Notes: generated from the letters alone by a model not told the origin. A stretch of 64,000 bases of DNA from Marispirochaeta aestuarii (GCF_002087085.1 NZ_MWQY01000016.1:36222-100221); one strand, 5' to 3'; shown: positions 43,326 through 53,307, numbered from the stretch's first letter. Made by a program: numbers and translations.

Positions 43326-43955
43326 ATGGCCGGCGGCGGTATTGCTCCAACCAAGACCAATCTCCTTAAACTGAAGAATGAGCTTGAGTTCGCCCGGCTC
43401 GGCTATGACCTGCTGGATCAGAAGAGGAATATCCTGATCAACGAGCTTCTGAACCTGATAGACCAGACCGTTGATTATCAGGAGAAGGTGGACACCGCCC
43501 TGGCTGAGGCCTATTCGAGCTACCAGTCCGCGGCCCTTGCCATGGGAAAGCGCAGGACCGTCTCCATCGCCAGTGCCGTCAATATCAGCTCTTCCATAAA
43601 GATCAGCGAACGTCGCATCATGGGGGTCTCTCTTCCCCAGGTGGAGACCTCCTATCAGGAGCATCCGCCCTATTTTTCTCCCCTGGATACCAGCTTCTGG
43701 ATCGATATCAGCATCTCCCGCTTCAAGACAGCCCTGGAACTCATGGGACGTCTGGCGGAACTGAAAATTTCCATCATGCGCCTGGCCAACGAGGTCAAGA
43801 AGACCATCCGGAAGGTCAACGCCCTGGAAAAGATCGCGATTCCCGACCTCCAGGAGACGGTGCGTTTTATCAGCAGCCGCCTGGAGGAGAATGAACGGGA
43901 CATGATCATCCTGATGAAGATGGTTAAAAACCGTCTTGAAAAGAAAAAAAGGTAG
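43326..43955 (+). CDS. atpD: V-type ATPase central shaft subunit D
   Basis: A 209-residue subunit D that forms the rotating shaft in the A3B3 head. The start GIAPTKTNLLKLKNELEFARLGYDLLDQKRNIL is the conserved N-terminal helix, and the C-terminal helix carries RKVNALEKIAIPDLQETVRFI and a basic end. The ATG at 43326 is two bases after subunit B; a longer frame upstream lies inside the subunit B gene and was rejected. It is the last ATPase subunit of the operon. Confidence 0.92.
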   Translation: MAGGGIAPTKTNLLKLKNELEFARLGYDLLDQKRNILINELLNLIDQTVDYQEKVDTALAEAYSSYQSAALAMGKRRTVSIASAVNISSSIKISERRIMGVSLPQVETSYQEHPPYFSPLDTSFWIDISISRFKTALELMGRLAELKISIMRLANEVKKTIRKVNALEKIAIPDLQETVRFISSRLEENERDMIILMKMVKNRLEKKKR

Positions 43956-43965
43956 GTACACCAGC

Positions 43966-44451
43966 ATGTCCGATGTAATATCACGAATTCTTGTCTATAT
44001 TGACGGTACCGAAGAGTCCGTTACCGCCGCCGAGTATGCCGTATGCCTGGCAAAAAGCAGCAGTGCCACCCTGCATGCCCTTTACGTGGTAAATACCAGG
44101 GCCCTGCAGGATCTGCTTCGGGCCAGGATTTTTATCGAGTCGGAGGAGCAGGAATACGCCAGGGATCTGGAGGCTGATGCCGAGCGATATCTGAATCATG
44201 CGGCTGAACTCGCCTCTGCCAAGAATGTTCCTCTGGCCAGGCGCAAGGTGGAAGGATCGGTTCTGACGGAAATTAAAAAGGCCGTGCGGGAACTGGAAAT
44301 CGATACCCTGGTCATCGGTGCCCTGTCCCGGGTTCAGAGCCGTCGGGATGAGATCTACAATGAGGTGGAAAGGGCGGTCCGAAGTGTGGACTGTACCGTT
44401 ATAATAGCGAAGGACGAGGAGCGTATCTGGTCGCTCTATGAAGAACTCTAG
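43966..44451 (+). CDS. Universal stress protein (UspA family)
   Basis: A 161-residue UspA-domain protein. RILVYIDGTEESVTAAEYAVCLAK is the first strand and helix, and VEGSVLTEIKKAVRELEIDTLVIGALSR is the central region, but the classical ATP-binding GxxGxxxxxxxxGS is not clear near the end, where DCTVIIAKDEERIWSL is seen. It starts 10 bases after subunit D, in line with the V-ATPase operon, and 23 bases before the EIIA gene, so it could be co-expressed with the ATPase as a stress or energy sensor. Confidence 0.85.
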   Translation: MSDVISRILVYIDGTEESVTAAEYAVCLAKSSSATLHALYVVNTRALQDLLRARIFIESEEQEYARDLEADAERYLNHAAELASAKNVPLARRKVEGSVLTEIKKAVRELEIDTLVIGALSRVQSRRDEIYNEVERAVRSVDCTVIIAKDEERIWSLYEEL

Positions 44452-44474
44452 GTTAAGATAAGGAAGGTTGAACC

Positions 44475-44921
44475 ATGGCCATTGCCGATATGCTGTATCC
44501 CGACAATGTAAAAGCCCCGCTTGAAAAGACGGAAAAAAACGATATTATCCTGGAGCTTCTGACCCTTCTGTATGATTCCGGGCGAATCAGCGACCTCGAT
44601 AAAGCCTTTAGAGCGATTCGACAGAGGGAAGACCAGGGGAGTACCGGCCTGGGAGAGGGAATCGCCGTTCCTCATGCCAAGACCGACCTGGTCTCATCTT
44701 TGACCCTTGCCCTGGGAGTAGCCCCCCAGGGGGTCGATTTTGACTCTCTGGACGGCAAACCGACCAGGGTCTTCTTTTTGCTGCTGGCTCCCCCCGACCA
44801 GTCGGGTCCCCATGTCGAGGCCCTGTCGGAGGTCGCCAAGATTTCCCGCTCCGCCTCCTTCATGAGGCTGCTGAGCTCTGCCCGTTCCTCCGAAGAGGTT
44901 CTTGACCTTTTCAGGGATTAA
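44475..44921 (+). CDS. PTS EIIA domain protein (PtsN/fructose type)
   Basis: A 148-residue EIIA-Ntr/fructose-type domain. The phosphorylation site is His67 in GIAVPHAKT. The rest (LTLALGVAPQGVDFDSLDGKPTRVFFLLLAPPDQSGPHVEALSEVAKI) is standard. No EIIB or EIIC is beside it, so it more likely regulates, as PtsN does, than transports sugar. It follows the V-ATPase/USP genes on the same strand with an AGGAAGG ribosome site, hinting that the ATPase or stress protein is controlled by phosphotransfer state; that is inference. Confidence 0.87.
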   Translation: MAIADMLYPDNVKAPLEKTEKNDIILELLTLLYDSGRISDLDKAFRAIRQREDQGSTGLGEGIAVPHAKTDLVSSLTLALGVAPQGVDFDSLDGKPTRVFFLLLAPPDQSGPHVEALSEVAKISRSASFMRLLSSARSSEEVLDLFRD

Positions 44922-44941
44922 CAGGCTGTACAGCAGAAGAG

Positions 44942-46639
44942 TTATTTCTCCCTGTGGTAAGGCCAGGCCATCAGACCGCCTTCCATTACCTTGACGTTTG
45001 TGTAGCCGTTGGCAATCAATGTCCGGGCGGCTTCATAACCCCTCAGGGATATCTTGCAGTAGGTGATGATTTCGGTGTTCTTGTCTTCCGGCAGCTCATT
45101 GAGCCGGTGGCGCAACGCGCCTACAGGGATCAGGTGTTCTCCTACACCTAAGCGCATCTCTTCCCACTCCTCGGGGCTGCGGGTATCGATTATGAAAGGC
45201 TTTTCCCCCTTATCCAGTTTTGCCTTGACCTCTACCGCCGAACAGCCCTCCATCAGGCCTCTGATCTTGTTCTGCAGGGCATGGGCACAGGCGACGATGT
45301 TGTCGATGGCCAGGGAGAAGGGAGGGGCGTAGGGCAGATCGGCGTTGACCAGCTGGTCAACGGTAAGTCCCCCCATGATCGCCATTGCCGCCATACCGAT
45401 CTGTTTGCTGGCATCGGCCATCCCGATACACTGAAAACCCAGGATCTTTCCCGAATCTCCGTCGGCAATCATCCTGTTGATCAGAATCTTTGCCCCCATA
45501 AAGCCCGGTTTATCGGGGCCCGAGGTTGTAACGGAAACCACATTCCTGTAACCCAGTTTCTCGGCCTGGGCTTTGGATATGCCCGTGGAACCGGCGGAAA
45601 AGTCAAAGACCTTGCAGACGCCGGTCTGAATGGTTCCGGGGAAGGTGACAATGTTGCCCCGTGCGGCATTCTCCCCGGCAACACGCCCTTCCAGGTTGGC
45701 CAGGTCACCGTAGGGGGCATGTACGTTGGAGCCGGTCAGCCGCTGGGGGATTTCCGTGCAGTCACCCACAGCGTATATATCGGGATCGTTGGTCTGCATG
45801 TACTCATTGACCGTGATTCCTCCGGTTCTTCCTGTTTCGATTCCCGCATCCTTTGCGATCTTTGTATTCGGCACTACACCTATGGCGACTACCGCCATTT
45901 CGCAGGGGATTTCATCTCCGTTGGCCAGTTTGACCGCCCTGAGTTTACCCTTCTCATCCCCCAGGAAGGCCGAAACAGCGTTGTCGGTTATTACATCCGC
46001 GGCATGGGCTTTGACATGGTTCTCAAGGATCTTTGCCAGCTGCCAGTCCAGGAACATCAGTATCTGGGGCAGCATTTCCACCACGGTAATCTTGATACCC
46101 GCAAGCTGCAGGGCTTCGCAGGTCTCTATTCCGATTAAGCCGCCGCCCACGACAACGGCCTTTCGTATCTTGCCCTCATCCCGAACCTTGCGCAGATAAT
46201 CGGCGTCCGGCATGGACTGCAGGGTGGTTATTCCGTCCAGATCAATACCCGGAACAGGAGGCATTCTGGGTGTGGCCCCCATGGCCAGGATCAGTTTGTC
46301 ATACTCGTAGGTCTCGGTCTCTCCGGAAAGCAGATTTTTTGCCGTTACCTTCTTTGCCTTACGGTCGATGCCGGTAACTTCCGTATCGGTCCTGGCGATT
46401 ATGTTCTTGGCCTTCATGTAGTAGACCGGGTCCCGGACTACCCCGGTGGGTGTACAGAGCAGCTGGTTCCTGTCGTCAAAGAAACCACCAACATAATAGG
46501 GATATCCGCAGGAGGCCATGGAAAGATCGTGGGCCTTCTGCAGGATTATAATCTCAGCGTCAAAATCGAGGCGTCTGGCCCGTGCCGCAGCCTTCGGACC
46601 GGAGGCGGAGCCGCCGATTACGAGAATTTTTTTTGCCAT
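44942..46639 (-). CDS. CoA-disulfide reductase with C-terminal rhodanese domain
   Basis: A 565-residue flavoprotein of the pyridine nucleotide-disulfide oxidoreductase family. FAD motif GGSASGPKAAARAR is at residues 9-22 and the redox-active single cysteine is Cys44 in SMASCGYPYYVGG, as in CoADR and NADH peroxidases. An NAD-binding site (VVVGGGLIGIE) lies near 150. The last 100 residues are a rhodanese with Cys in TYCKISLRGYEA. Fusions of this type reduce CoA persulfides or polysulfides. The start at 46639 is ATG with GGAGAAG upstream. A Fur-box-like sequence lies 35 bases upstream. Confidence 0.88.
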   Translation of the reverse strand: MAKKILVIGGSASGPKAAARARRLDFDAEIIILQKAHDLSMASCGYPYYVGGFFDDRNQLLCTPTGVVRDPVYYMKAKNIIARTDTEVTGIDRKAKKVTAKNLLSGETETYEYDKLILAMGATPRMPPVPGIDLDGITTLQSMPDADYLRKVRDEGKIRKAVVVGGGLIGIETCEALQLAGIKITVVEMLPQILMFLDWQLAKILENHVKAHAADVITDNAVSAFLGDEKGKLRAVKLANGDEIPCEMAVVAIGVVPNTKIAKDAGIETGRTGGITVNEYMQTNDPDIYAVGDCTEIPQRLTGSNVHAPYGDLANLEGRVAGENAARGNIVTFPGTIQTGVCKVFDFSAGSTGISKAQAEKLGYRNVVSVTTSGPDKPGFMGAKILINRMIADGDSGKILGFQCIGMADASKQIGMAAMAIMGGLTVDQLVNADLPYAPPFSLAIDNIVACAHALQNKIRGLMEGCSAVEVKAKLDKGEKPFIIDTRSPEEWEEMRLGVGEHLIPVGALRHRLNELPEDKNTEIITYCKISLRGYEAARTLIANGYTNVKVMEGGLMAWPYHREK

Positions 46640-46673
46640 AAGTCTTCTCCTTTCGTTTGTTGCATTGAGCAAA

Positions 46674-46692
46674 TATAGTGAATATCATTATC
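46674..46692 (-). promoter_or_regulatory. Fur/PerR-box-like sequence
   Basis: On the minus strand the 19 bases read GATAATGATATTCACTATA, matching the 19-base Fur consensus at 16 positions by eye. It lies 35 bases upstream of the CoA-disulfide reductase start and in the gap shared with the divergent ketopantoate reductase gene. The region is AT-rich, which raises the chance of accidental matches. Confidence 0.35.
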
Positions 46693-46698
46693 AATATA

Positions 46699-46710
46699 TT
46701 AACATGTTAA
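46699..46710. promoter_or_regulatory. Perfect 12-bp palindrome TTAACATGTTAA
   Basis: TTAACATGTTAA at 46699-46710 is a perfect palindrome in the 138-base divergent gap between the CoA-disulfide reductase and the ketopantoate reductase genes, seven bases from the Fur-like box. It could be an operator for either gene; the regulator is unknown. Confidence 0.3.
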
Positions 46711-46777
46711 CGTATATTGTGAAACTACTATTTATTGCATTGCCCTCATCCCTTCTTGTGTTATATCATGGTGATTA

Positions 46778-47692
46778 ATGAATTCGATTGCTGTTATTGG
46801 CGCAGGCGCTTTAGGCCTGTTGTACGGAGCACCCCTGGCGACCCTGCTGAAGGACAAGCTTTTTTTTATCGCGGAAGGGGACAGGGTCCGAAGAATCAAT
46901 GAAACCGTTTATTCCATCAACGGAAAGGAACACAGGTTCCAGGCTTTTTCTCCGGATCAGCTTGGCGAAAAGCCCGATATTGTCCTGGTGGCAGTGAAGA
47001 ACCACCACCTTGAATCCATTGTTCCGCTGCTGGATGCCCTTCTTGAAGAGGGTACTCTGGTTGTTTCGGTGCTGAACGGTATCGACAGCGAGCGCTTTAT
47101 TGAAGAGAGGTTCCCTCAGGCCAAGGTGCTCTACAGCGTTGCCGTGGGGATGGATGCAGTTAAAGAGGGGAACAGCCTCAATTACAGTAACCCCGGAAAG
47201 CTTCTGCTGGGCACGAAGAATAACGATTCCCGTGACGGGGACCTTAACGAGTTAACCGCACTCCTTGATACTGCAGGAATCCCCTGGGATGTACCGGAGG
47301 ATATTATCCGTTCCCTCTGGTGGAAGTGGATGATCAACATCGGTATGAACCAGGTATCTGCCGTAACCGGTGCTCCCTATGGGGTCTTTCATGCCGATAA
47401 AACCGTGCAGGCATTGATGGAAGATGCCATGCTGGAAACGGTACGGGTCGCCAAGGCCGAAGGTGTGGACCTGCGGGATGAGGATGTCCCCGCCTGGTAC
47501 TCCATAATGAACAAGCTCGGTCCGGAGGGGAAAACCTCAATGCTTCAGGATGTCGAGGCTCGACGAAAGACCGAGGTCGAGGCCTTTGCGGGAAAACTTA
47601 TGGAACGAGCAAAAAAGCACTCCATACCCGTACCGGTAAACCAGACCCTGTTCAGAATAATCAAGATGAAGGAACTGTTGTACCTGACCTAG
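46778..47692 (+). CDS. Ketopantoate reductase family (ApbA/PanE)
   Basis: A 304-residue NADPH-dependent reductase. The dinucleotide-binding GAGALGLLYG is at residues 7-16, DIVLVAVKNHHLESIV near 66-81, and the family's catalytic lysine/glutamate/asparagine regions appear in LWWKWMINIGMNQVSAVTG and SMLQDVEARRKTEVEAFAGK. It may make pantoate for CoA, which would suit its divergent neighbour (a CoA-disulfide reductase), but many homologues act on other 2-oxo acids. It is followed nine bases later by a DUF3783 gene. Confidence 0.85.
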   Translation: MNSIAVIGAGALGLLYGAPLATLLKDKLFFIAEGDRVRRINETVYSINGKEHRFQAFSPDQLGEKPDIVLVAVKNHHLESIVPLLDALLEEGTLVVSVLNGIDSERFIEERFPQAKVLYSVAVGMDAVKEGNSLNYSNPGKLLLGTKNNDSRDGDLNELTALLDTAGIPWDVPEDIIRSLWWKWMINIGMNQVSAVTGAPYGVFHADKTVQALMEDAMLETVRVAKAEGVDLRDEDVPAWYSIMNKLGPEGKTSMLQDVEARRKTEVEAFAGKLMERAKKHSIPVPVNQTLFRIIKMKELLYLT

Positions 47693-47701
47693 GAGGACCC
47701 A

Positions 47702-47932
47702 ATGTCTGAAAAACTGATCATGTTTCACGGCTTCGACCAGGATGAAGTACTGGGCCTGATGCGCCTTTTAAAGGCAAATATTGCAGAACCCCGGAAGGTA
47801 GCCTTCTGCATGACCACAGAGAACAATCTGGAATGGAAAATCAGGGACCTTATAAGCGATGTGGTCGAGGAGCATGAGTATATGCTCAAGAGGGAAGAAG
47901 AGCGGGCAGCGAAAAGGGAAGCCGAAGAGTAG
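47702..47932 (+). CDS. DUF3783 family protein
   Basis: A 76-residue protein. The core KLIMFHGFDQDEVLGLMRLLKAN matches the short DUF3783 family, and the last 25 residues are a charged helix. Its function is unknown. A TAGGAGG ribosome site overlaps the preceding stop, so it is co-transcribed with the ketopantoate reductase gene. Confidence 0.75.
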   Translation: MSEKLIMFHGFDQDEVLGLMRLLKANIAEPRKVAFCMTTENNLEWKIRDLISDVVEEHEYMLKREEERAAKREAEE

Positions 47933-47962
47933 CTGGCCCGAGAGCAGTCCGTTTTAAAAAAG

Positions 47963-47992
47963 TTGCCCCCCGCCGGGATTCATCGCTATATT
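47963..47992 (+). promoter_or_regulatory. Promoter of clpB
   Basis: TTGCCC at 47963-47968 and TATATT at 47987-47992 with 18 bases between, 76 bases before the clpB ATG. No CIRCE element or clear heat-shock sigma consensus is seen in the gap. Confidence 0.45.
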
Positions 47993-48067
47993 AATCATAC
48001 ACAAAGAAACTTGTACATAATCTCCATTGAATATAATCCGTGACACACGGAGATGAGGAAGGAATAT

Positions 48068-50683
48068 ATGCAATACAACAGGATGACTACCAAAACCCAG
48101 GAGGCCCTGCAGGCTGCCCATTCTGAAGCCAACCGCTCGGGACACGCCCAGATCGATGTGGACCATATGCTCCTGGCCCTGTTGGAACAGGAGGACGGGG
48201 TAGTACCCCCGCTTCTGGATTCCCTGGGTGTGAATGCCGGGACCCTCAGACGGGATCTTTCCCAGATATCCGCATCGAAGCCCAGGGTCTCCGGGGAAGG
48301 AGCTCAAGTTACCATATCCCCGGAGCTTTCACGGGTTTTAAGCAGCGCGGAGAAGGATGCCGAGTCCCTGAAGGACGAGTATGTCTCCACCGAACATATC
48401 CTCATGAGCATGAGTTCCGCCGAGAACCGTACAGCTGACCTGCTGCGCCGTTACGGAGTGACGAAGGACAGGATTATCACGGCATTGAAATCAATCCGGG
48501 GAAATCAGCGGGTAACCGATCAGGATCCGGAGGGACGCTACCAGGTGCTGGAGAAGTACTGCAAAGACCTCACCGCCCTGGCCCGGAAGGAGAAGCTCGA
48601 TCCGGTAATCGGCCGGGATGAGGAGATCCGCCGGGTTATGCAGGTTCTGAGCCGCAGGACCAAGAACAACCCGGTATTAATCGGCGAACCCGGAGTCGGT
48701 AAGACCGCCATTGTCGAGGGACTGGCCAGAAGGATCGTCTCCGGCGACGTTCCGGATTCCCTGAAAAACAAGCGTCTTCTGGCCCTGGACCTGGGGGCCC
48801 TGATTGCAGGGGCCAAGTTCCGCGGCGAGTTCGAGGAGCGCCTGAAAGCTGTCATCAACGAGATCGCCGCTTCCGACGGGCAGATCATACTCTTCATCGA
48901 TGAGCTTCACACCCTGGTGGGGGCGGGGGCCGCTGAAGGGTCCACCGACGCGTCAAACCTGCTCAAGCCGGCCCTGGCCAGGGGTGAACTGCGGGCCATC
49001 GGTGCAACTACCCTGGATGAGTACCGCAAGCACATCGAGAAGGACGCTGCCCTGGAGCGCCGCTTCCAGCAGGTCTACACCGCCGAACCCTCGGTGGAGG
49101 ATACCGTTGCCATTCTGCGGGGTATTCAGGAACGTTACGAGGTTCACCACGGGGTTCGTATCCGGGATGACGCCCTGATCGCTGCGGCAACCCTGTCGGA
49201 CCGCTATATAACAAGCCGTTTTCTGCCGGACAAGGCTATCGACCTGGTAGACGAGGCGGCCAGCCGGCTGAAAATGGAAATAGAGAGCCAGCCCACGGAG
49301 CTGGATCAGATTGAACGGCGTATTCTTCAGCTGAACATAGAGAAACAGGCCCTTTCCCGGGAAGAAGATGCCGCCAGTAAGGAGCGGCTCGCTAAGCTGC
49401 AGGAGGAGCTGAACGAGCTCACCCATAAACGGGATGCCATGCAGCTTCAGTGGAAGAACGAGAAGAACATTATCGACGAGATCCGTTCCCTCAAGGCAAA
49501 GCTGGAGGAGTACAAGCTCCAGGAGACCCGCTACGAACGGGAGGGCGACTTTACCAGGGCCGCGGAGATAAAACACGGAAAAATCCCGGAAGCCAATGCC
49601 CAGATCGCTGCCCGCAGTAAAGAGCTGGAGGAACTTAAAGGGGACCATCGTCTTTTGCGGGAGGAAGTCTCGGAAGAGGATATAGCCCAGGTAGTCTCCA
49701 CCTGGACGGGGATTCCCGTGTCCAAGATGCTCTCCTCGGAGATGGCCAAGTATCTGAAACTGGAAAAGATCCTGGAAGAGCGGGTTGTGGGCCAGGACGA
49801 CGCGATCGAGGCAGTCAGCGATGCGATCCGGCGCAACAAGACCGGCCTCTCCGATGCCGCGAGGCCCCTGGGTTCCTTTCTTTTCCTGGGACCCACCGGT
49901 GTGGGCAAGACGGAGCTTGCCAAGACTTTGGCGGATTTTCTCTTCAACGATGAGCGGGCCCTTACCCGGATCGACATGAGCGAGTACATGGAGAAGTTTT
50001 CCGTAAGCCGCCTTATCGGGGCGCCTCCCGGATACGTGGGTTACGACCAGGGCGGCCAGCTGACCGAAGCGGTGCGGCGCCGGCCCTATTCGGTCATTCT
50101 GTTTGACGAGGTGGAGAAGGCCCATCCCGATGTATTCAATGTACTCCTCCAGCTCCTGGACGACGGACGGCTCACCGACGGCCAGGGCAGAGTAGTAGAC
50201 TTCCGCAACGCCATCGTAATCCTTACCAGCAACCTGGGGAGCGACCTGATCCTCCAGGTCGAGGATCCGGCGGAGGTGAAGCAGAAGATCGAGCTGCTTT
50301 TAAAAGGTTCGTTTAAGCCTGAATTCCTGAACCGCCTGGATGAGACGATCATCTTCAGCCGCCTGGGGAAAGATCAGATCCTGAAGATTGTCGATATTCA
50401 GCTGCAGCGCCTGGCAAAGCGTCTGGAGGAGCGGAATCTGACCCTTGTGCTGGACGCCAAAGCCAAAGAGCTGGTCGCTGCCGAGGGATTCGACCCCGCC
50501 TTCGGCGCCCGGCCGGTAAAACGGACTATCCAGAGCTTACTGGAGAACCCCCTGGCCAAAAAGATCCTGGCAGGAGAGATCCCCGAAGGTTCACAGGTGT
50601 CCGTCAGCGCTTCCGACGGGGAGCTTGTCTTTACGGCAAAAGCCGGGAAGAATACGAAGAGAGCCGCCCGGGTCGAAGTATAG
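48068..50683 (+). CDS. clpB: ClpB disaggregase
   Basis: An 871-residue Hsp100 chaperone that, with DnaK, pulls proteins out of aggregates. The N-terminal Clp_N repeat pair lies at about 5-145, Walker A motifs are GEPGVGKT at residues 206-213 and GPTGVGKT at 608-615, and a long middle coiled-coil domain (about 410-525) distinguishes it from ClpA and ClpC. The ATG at 48068 is chosen because GAGGAAGG lies six bases upstream; the ATG at 48053 has no ribosome site. No mutations in the active motifs are seen. It converges with the glycosidase gene with only four bases between. Confidence 0.96.
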   Translation: MQYNRMTTKTQEALQAAHSEANRSGHAQIDVDHMLLALLEQEDGVVPPLLDSLGVNAGTLRRDLSQISASKPRVSGEGAQVTISPELSRVLSSAEKDAESLKDEYVSTEHILMSMSSAENRTADLLRRYGVTKDRIITALKSIRGNQRVTDQDPEGRYQVLEKYCKDLTALARKEKLDPVIGRDEEIRRVMQVLSRRTKNNPVLIGEPGVGKTAIVEGLARRIVSGDVPDSLKNKRLLALDLGALIAGAKFRGEFEERLKAVINEIAASDGQIILFIDELHTLVGAGAAEGSTDASNLLKPALARGELRAIGATTLDEYRKHIEKDAALERRFQQVYTAEPSVEDTVAILRGIQERYEVHHGVRIRDDALIAAATLSDRYITSRFLPDKAIDLVDEAASRLKMEIESQPTELDQIERRILQLNIEKQALSREEDAASKERLAKLQEELNELTHKRDAMQLQWKNEKNIIDEIRSLKAKLEEYKLQETRYEREGDFTRAAEIKHGKIPEANAQIAARSKELEELKGDHRLLREEVSEEDIAQVVSTWTGIPVSKMLSSEMAKYLKLEKILEERVVGQDDAIEAVSDAIRRNKTGLSDAARPLGSFLFLGPTGVGKTELAKTLADFLFNDERALTRIDMSEYMEKFSVSRLIGAPPGYVGYDQGGQLTEAVRRRPYSVILFDEVEKAHPDVFNVLLQLLDDGRLTDGQGRVVDFRNAIVILTSNLGSDLILQVEDPAEVKQKIELLLKGSFKPEFLNRLDETIIFSRLGKDQILKIVDIQLQRLAKRLEERNLTLVLDAKAKELVAAEGFDPAFGARPVKRTIQSLLENPLAKKILAGEIPEGSQVSVSASDGELVFTAKAGKNTKRAARVEV

Positions 50684-50687
50684 AGAG

Positions 50688-52514
50688 TCAGGAGGCAGTT
50701 CCCCGGTAGAGCATAAGGCAGCCTGCCGGGGGGACCTCGACTTTTACGGCCAGGTTATCCCCTGCCTGTTCCACCTTTACCCTTTCCGAACTCTTTCCGG
50801 GATCTGAGCTATATAGAAGCTGGAACTCGTCTCCTTCTGTATGCAGAGATGAGTCCACGGCGATGCTCACAGTCAAAGCGTTCTCCATATCCGTATTGAA
50901 GGCAAGCACAGCTTCCTCCGTGTTGAATATCCGGGCCCAGGCAACGACCGAGGTTATCCGGCCTTCCCCGATTTTCCGGGGATAGTCAAAGCGCTCCCCG
51001 TCATGGGAGATAGGGCGCAGATACTGCCTGCCCTGCCGAAGAATGAGGTAGCTGTGCCGAAGCTTTAGGAGCTTTGCCAGCTCCACATAGATAAGATTGG
51101 CGGTGTTAAAAAAGTGTTTGCCCTGGGTCCTGAAGGCCCCGAAGTTCCCAGCAAACATGCATTCCCTAATGTAGCTGTCCTCGCCGCCGCCGCCGTCGAA
51201 GCCCTGCTCGGTACCGTAGTAGATGCATGGAATCCCGAGACCCATGACATTGAGAAAGAGGGCGTTCAATAAGAGGGGGGCAGTCTCTTTGTCGGCGGCA
51301 AAGCGGTATTTCCAGTCTCCTTCCAGGCTGACCATGTCGTGATCGTCAAACATGGTGACCACGTTGTCCTGGTACCAGCGATTATCGTCGTCCCCCGGCA
51401 GCTGGCTGTTGGAGAAGGCTGCGAAATAATCCTCCGGATTAACCGCTCCCTTTGCACAGCCTTCGAGCTGGTTCGGTATGCGATTTATTCCCAAGGCGGC
51501 GTTCAGACCCGTCTCTTTAAAGGCCTTGATGGCATATTCCAGGCCTCCGGTGATCTCCCCGATAAGATAGAAATTCTTCTTGCCCAGGGACTTGGCGAAC
51601 TCGTGGATCTCCCTCACAAAATAGCGGGTTGCTCCCCATTCCATGTGTTTAACCGTGTCGATACGGAAACCATCCACGTCCGCATAGGCGATCCAGTACT
51701 TGTAGGCTTCGGTAATTGTTTTCAGGGCAGGGGATGGCTGGAACTCCTCTCCGCTGCCGCCGGTACCGAGGTTATGGGTTTTGAGACTGAAAAAGTCCCC
51801 CTCCACATATTCCGGATAGTTCTCCCAGTTCTGAATATATCCTTTACGGTAATAGGCGGAGGGGTACTGCATTTCCCGCGGCCATACGGCCCCGTCGGGC
51901 CACACAGATTCCCGATCCTTTCCTTCCCCGTAAGGAATCTCTGGTTTACCTTCCGCGTTGCGGTATCCTTTTACCGGGTACTGCTCCCCGGTCCAGGGAG
52001 TGTTCTCTTTCTCGTAGGCGAATACATCACCGGAGTGGTTTATAATGATGTCCAGGATGACCCTCATGCCCTGCTTATGGGCCTCCTGTGCAAGGAACTT
52101 GAGATCCTGATCGCTGCCAAGGTGAGGATCGATGGCCAGGAAGTTCTGAATGCCATAACCGTGATAAGACTCCTGGAAGGAGACCTGCTTGAAGATGGGG
52201 CTTATCCAGACGGCGGTAATCCCAAGCTGCTGCAGATAATCGAGCTTTGACAGAACCCCTGTAAGAGTACCACCGTTCCAGCGCTTCCCCCAGCTCTGCC
52301 AATCCTCTTCTTTTCCGCTCTTCTTTACGAGCTCATAATCGCGTTCTGCGTCGTAGAGGGCCTCATCGTTTTCGTTACCGTCCGAGAAGCGGTCGGCCAT
52401 GAGGAAATAGATTACCTGATCCTCCCAGTCATCAGGGGAGGGGTAATATTCCCTGTCTCGGACCAGACTTGTAAAGTCAATATCCCCAATACTCCGTAAT
52501 TCTTTCATGGGCAT
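50688..52514 (-). CDS. GH13 alpha-amylase-family glycosidase
   Basis: A 608-residue enzyme with the (beta/alpha)8 GH13 fold. Catalytic residues are recognisable: nucleophile Asp in DGFRIDTVKHM (near residue 289), acid Glu in YLIGEITGG (near 324), and the transition-state Asp in FDDHDM (near 396). There is no signal peptide, so it works on intracellular maltodextrins or glycogen. Domain C (about 510-605) is all-beta and typical. The ATG at 52514 has GGAGGAG just upstream; a GTG 12 bases earlier is possible. Confidence 0.9.
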   Translation of the reverse strand: MPMKELRSIGDIDFTSLVRDREYYPSPDDWEDQVIYFLMADRFSDGNENDEALYDAERDYELVKKSGKEEDWQSWGKRWNGGTLTGVLSKLDYLQQLGITAVWISPIFKQVSFQESYHGYGIQNFLAIDPHLGSDQDLKFLAQEAHKQGMRVILDIIINHSGDVFAYEKENTPWTGEQYPVKGYRNAEGKPEIPYGEGKDRESVWPDGAVWPREMQYPSAYYRKGYIQNWENYPEYVEGDFFSLKTHNLGTGGSGEEFQPSPALKTITEAYKYWIAYADVDGFRIDTVKHMEWGATRYFVREIHEFAKSLGKKNFYLIGEITGGLEYAIKAFKETGLNAALGINRIPNQLEGCAKGAVNPEDYFAAFSNSQLPGDDDNRWYQDNVVTMFDDHDMVSLEGDWKYRFAADKETAPLLLNALFLNVMGLGIPCIYYGTEQGFDGGGGEDSYIRECMFAGNFGAFRTQGKHFFNTANLIYVELAKLLKLRHSYLILRQGRQYLRPISHDGERFDYPRKIGEGRITSVVAWARIFNTEEAVLAFNTDMENALTVSIAVDSSLHTEGDEFQLLYSSDPGKSSERVKVEQAGDNLAVKVEVPPAGCLMLYRGTAS

Positions 52515-52593
52515 CTTCTCCTCCACGAAAACTCATACATAAGGATCATGATTAATTATAAGCCCGGGAGGAGGAGCCGAACAACGGAATTGT

Positions 52594-53097
52594 CTAAAAA
52601 AGCTTCAGATATGCCGCCATGTAATCGGGAAGGTCCGCAGGTTTTCGGGCCGAAACGATATTGCGGTCGGTGACGGCACTTTTATCCACCCATTCCGCTC
52701 CCGCATGGATCAGATCATCCTTGATACCCGGGGTCGAGGTCATTGTATAACCCTTCACTATGTCAGCCGAGGCGAGTACCCATCCGGCATGGCAGATATG
52801 ACCCACCGGTTTCCCTGCCTTGAAAATCTCCCGGGTCAAGCCTAATACAGCTTCATAGCGCCGGAGTTTGTCCGGTGCCCATCCCCCGGGGACCAGCAGG
52901 CCGTCGTAGTCGGCGGCCTTCAGATCCTCGAAGGAGACCTCTGATGTAGCGGGTACGCCGTGTTTTCCGTGGTAGACCTTTCCCGCCTCCTTGCCGGCTA
53001 TGTCGACCTGGAAGCCCGCCTCCCTGCAGCGCAGTACGGGATACCAGAGCTCGAGATCTTCAAACTGTTCATCTATAAAAGCCAGAATTTTCTTCAT
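52594..53097 (-). CDS. DJ-1/PfpI family protein
   Basis: A 167-residue class I glutamine amidotransferase-like protein. The nucleophile-elbow cysteine is in ICHAGWVLAS (near residue 105) with the following His, as in PfpI/YhbO-type enzymes, and DGLLVPGGWAPDKLRR is the preceding strand-turn. Members are glyoxalase III or protein deglycase-like; the substrate here is unknown. The start at 53097 is an ATG with GGAGACA upstream. It is divergent from the AraC-type regulator, with 210 bases between. Confidence 0.88.
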   Translation of the reverse strand: MKKILAFIDEQFEDLELWYPVLRCREAGFQVDIAGKEAGKVYHGKHGVPATSEVSFEDLKAADYDGLLVPGGWAPDKLRRYEAVLGLTREIFKAGKPVGHICHAGWVLASADIVKGYTMTSTPGIKDDLIHAGAEWVDKSAVTDRNIVSARKPADLPDYMAAYLKLF

Positions 53098-53307
53098 AGT
53101 TGTCTCCTGTATTGTGTTCGCTGGGTAATAAGGTACGGATCTCATGGCAATCAGTCAAAAATTCCCGGCTTTCAGTGGTCTGTTCTGTTTTATTACGTGA
53201 TTCCGGAAACCGGGCAAATCTTGCCTGGCGGGACATTCTATCTGGAAAGAGGCTGCCGTTTTGAACACGTCTTGCAGCAGCTGGATCAAGAATTATAAAA
53301 TCGTTCC

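Noticed and set aside
47933..48067. CIRCE or heat-shock sigma element before clpB
   Set aside because: No inverted repeat of the TTAGCACTC/GAGTGCTAA type was found, and the visible hexamers fit a sigma-70-type promoter better.
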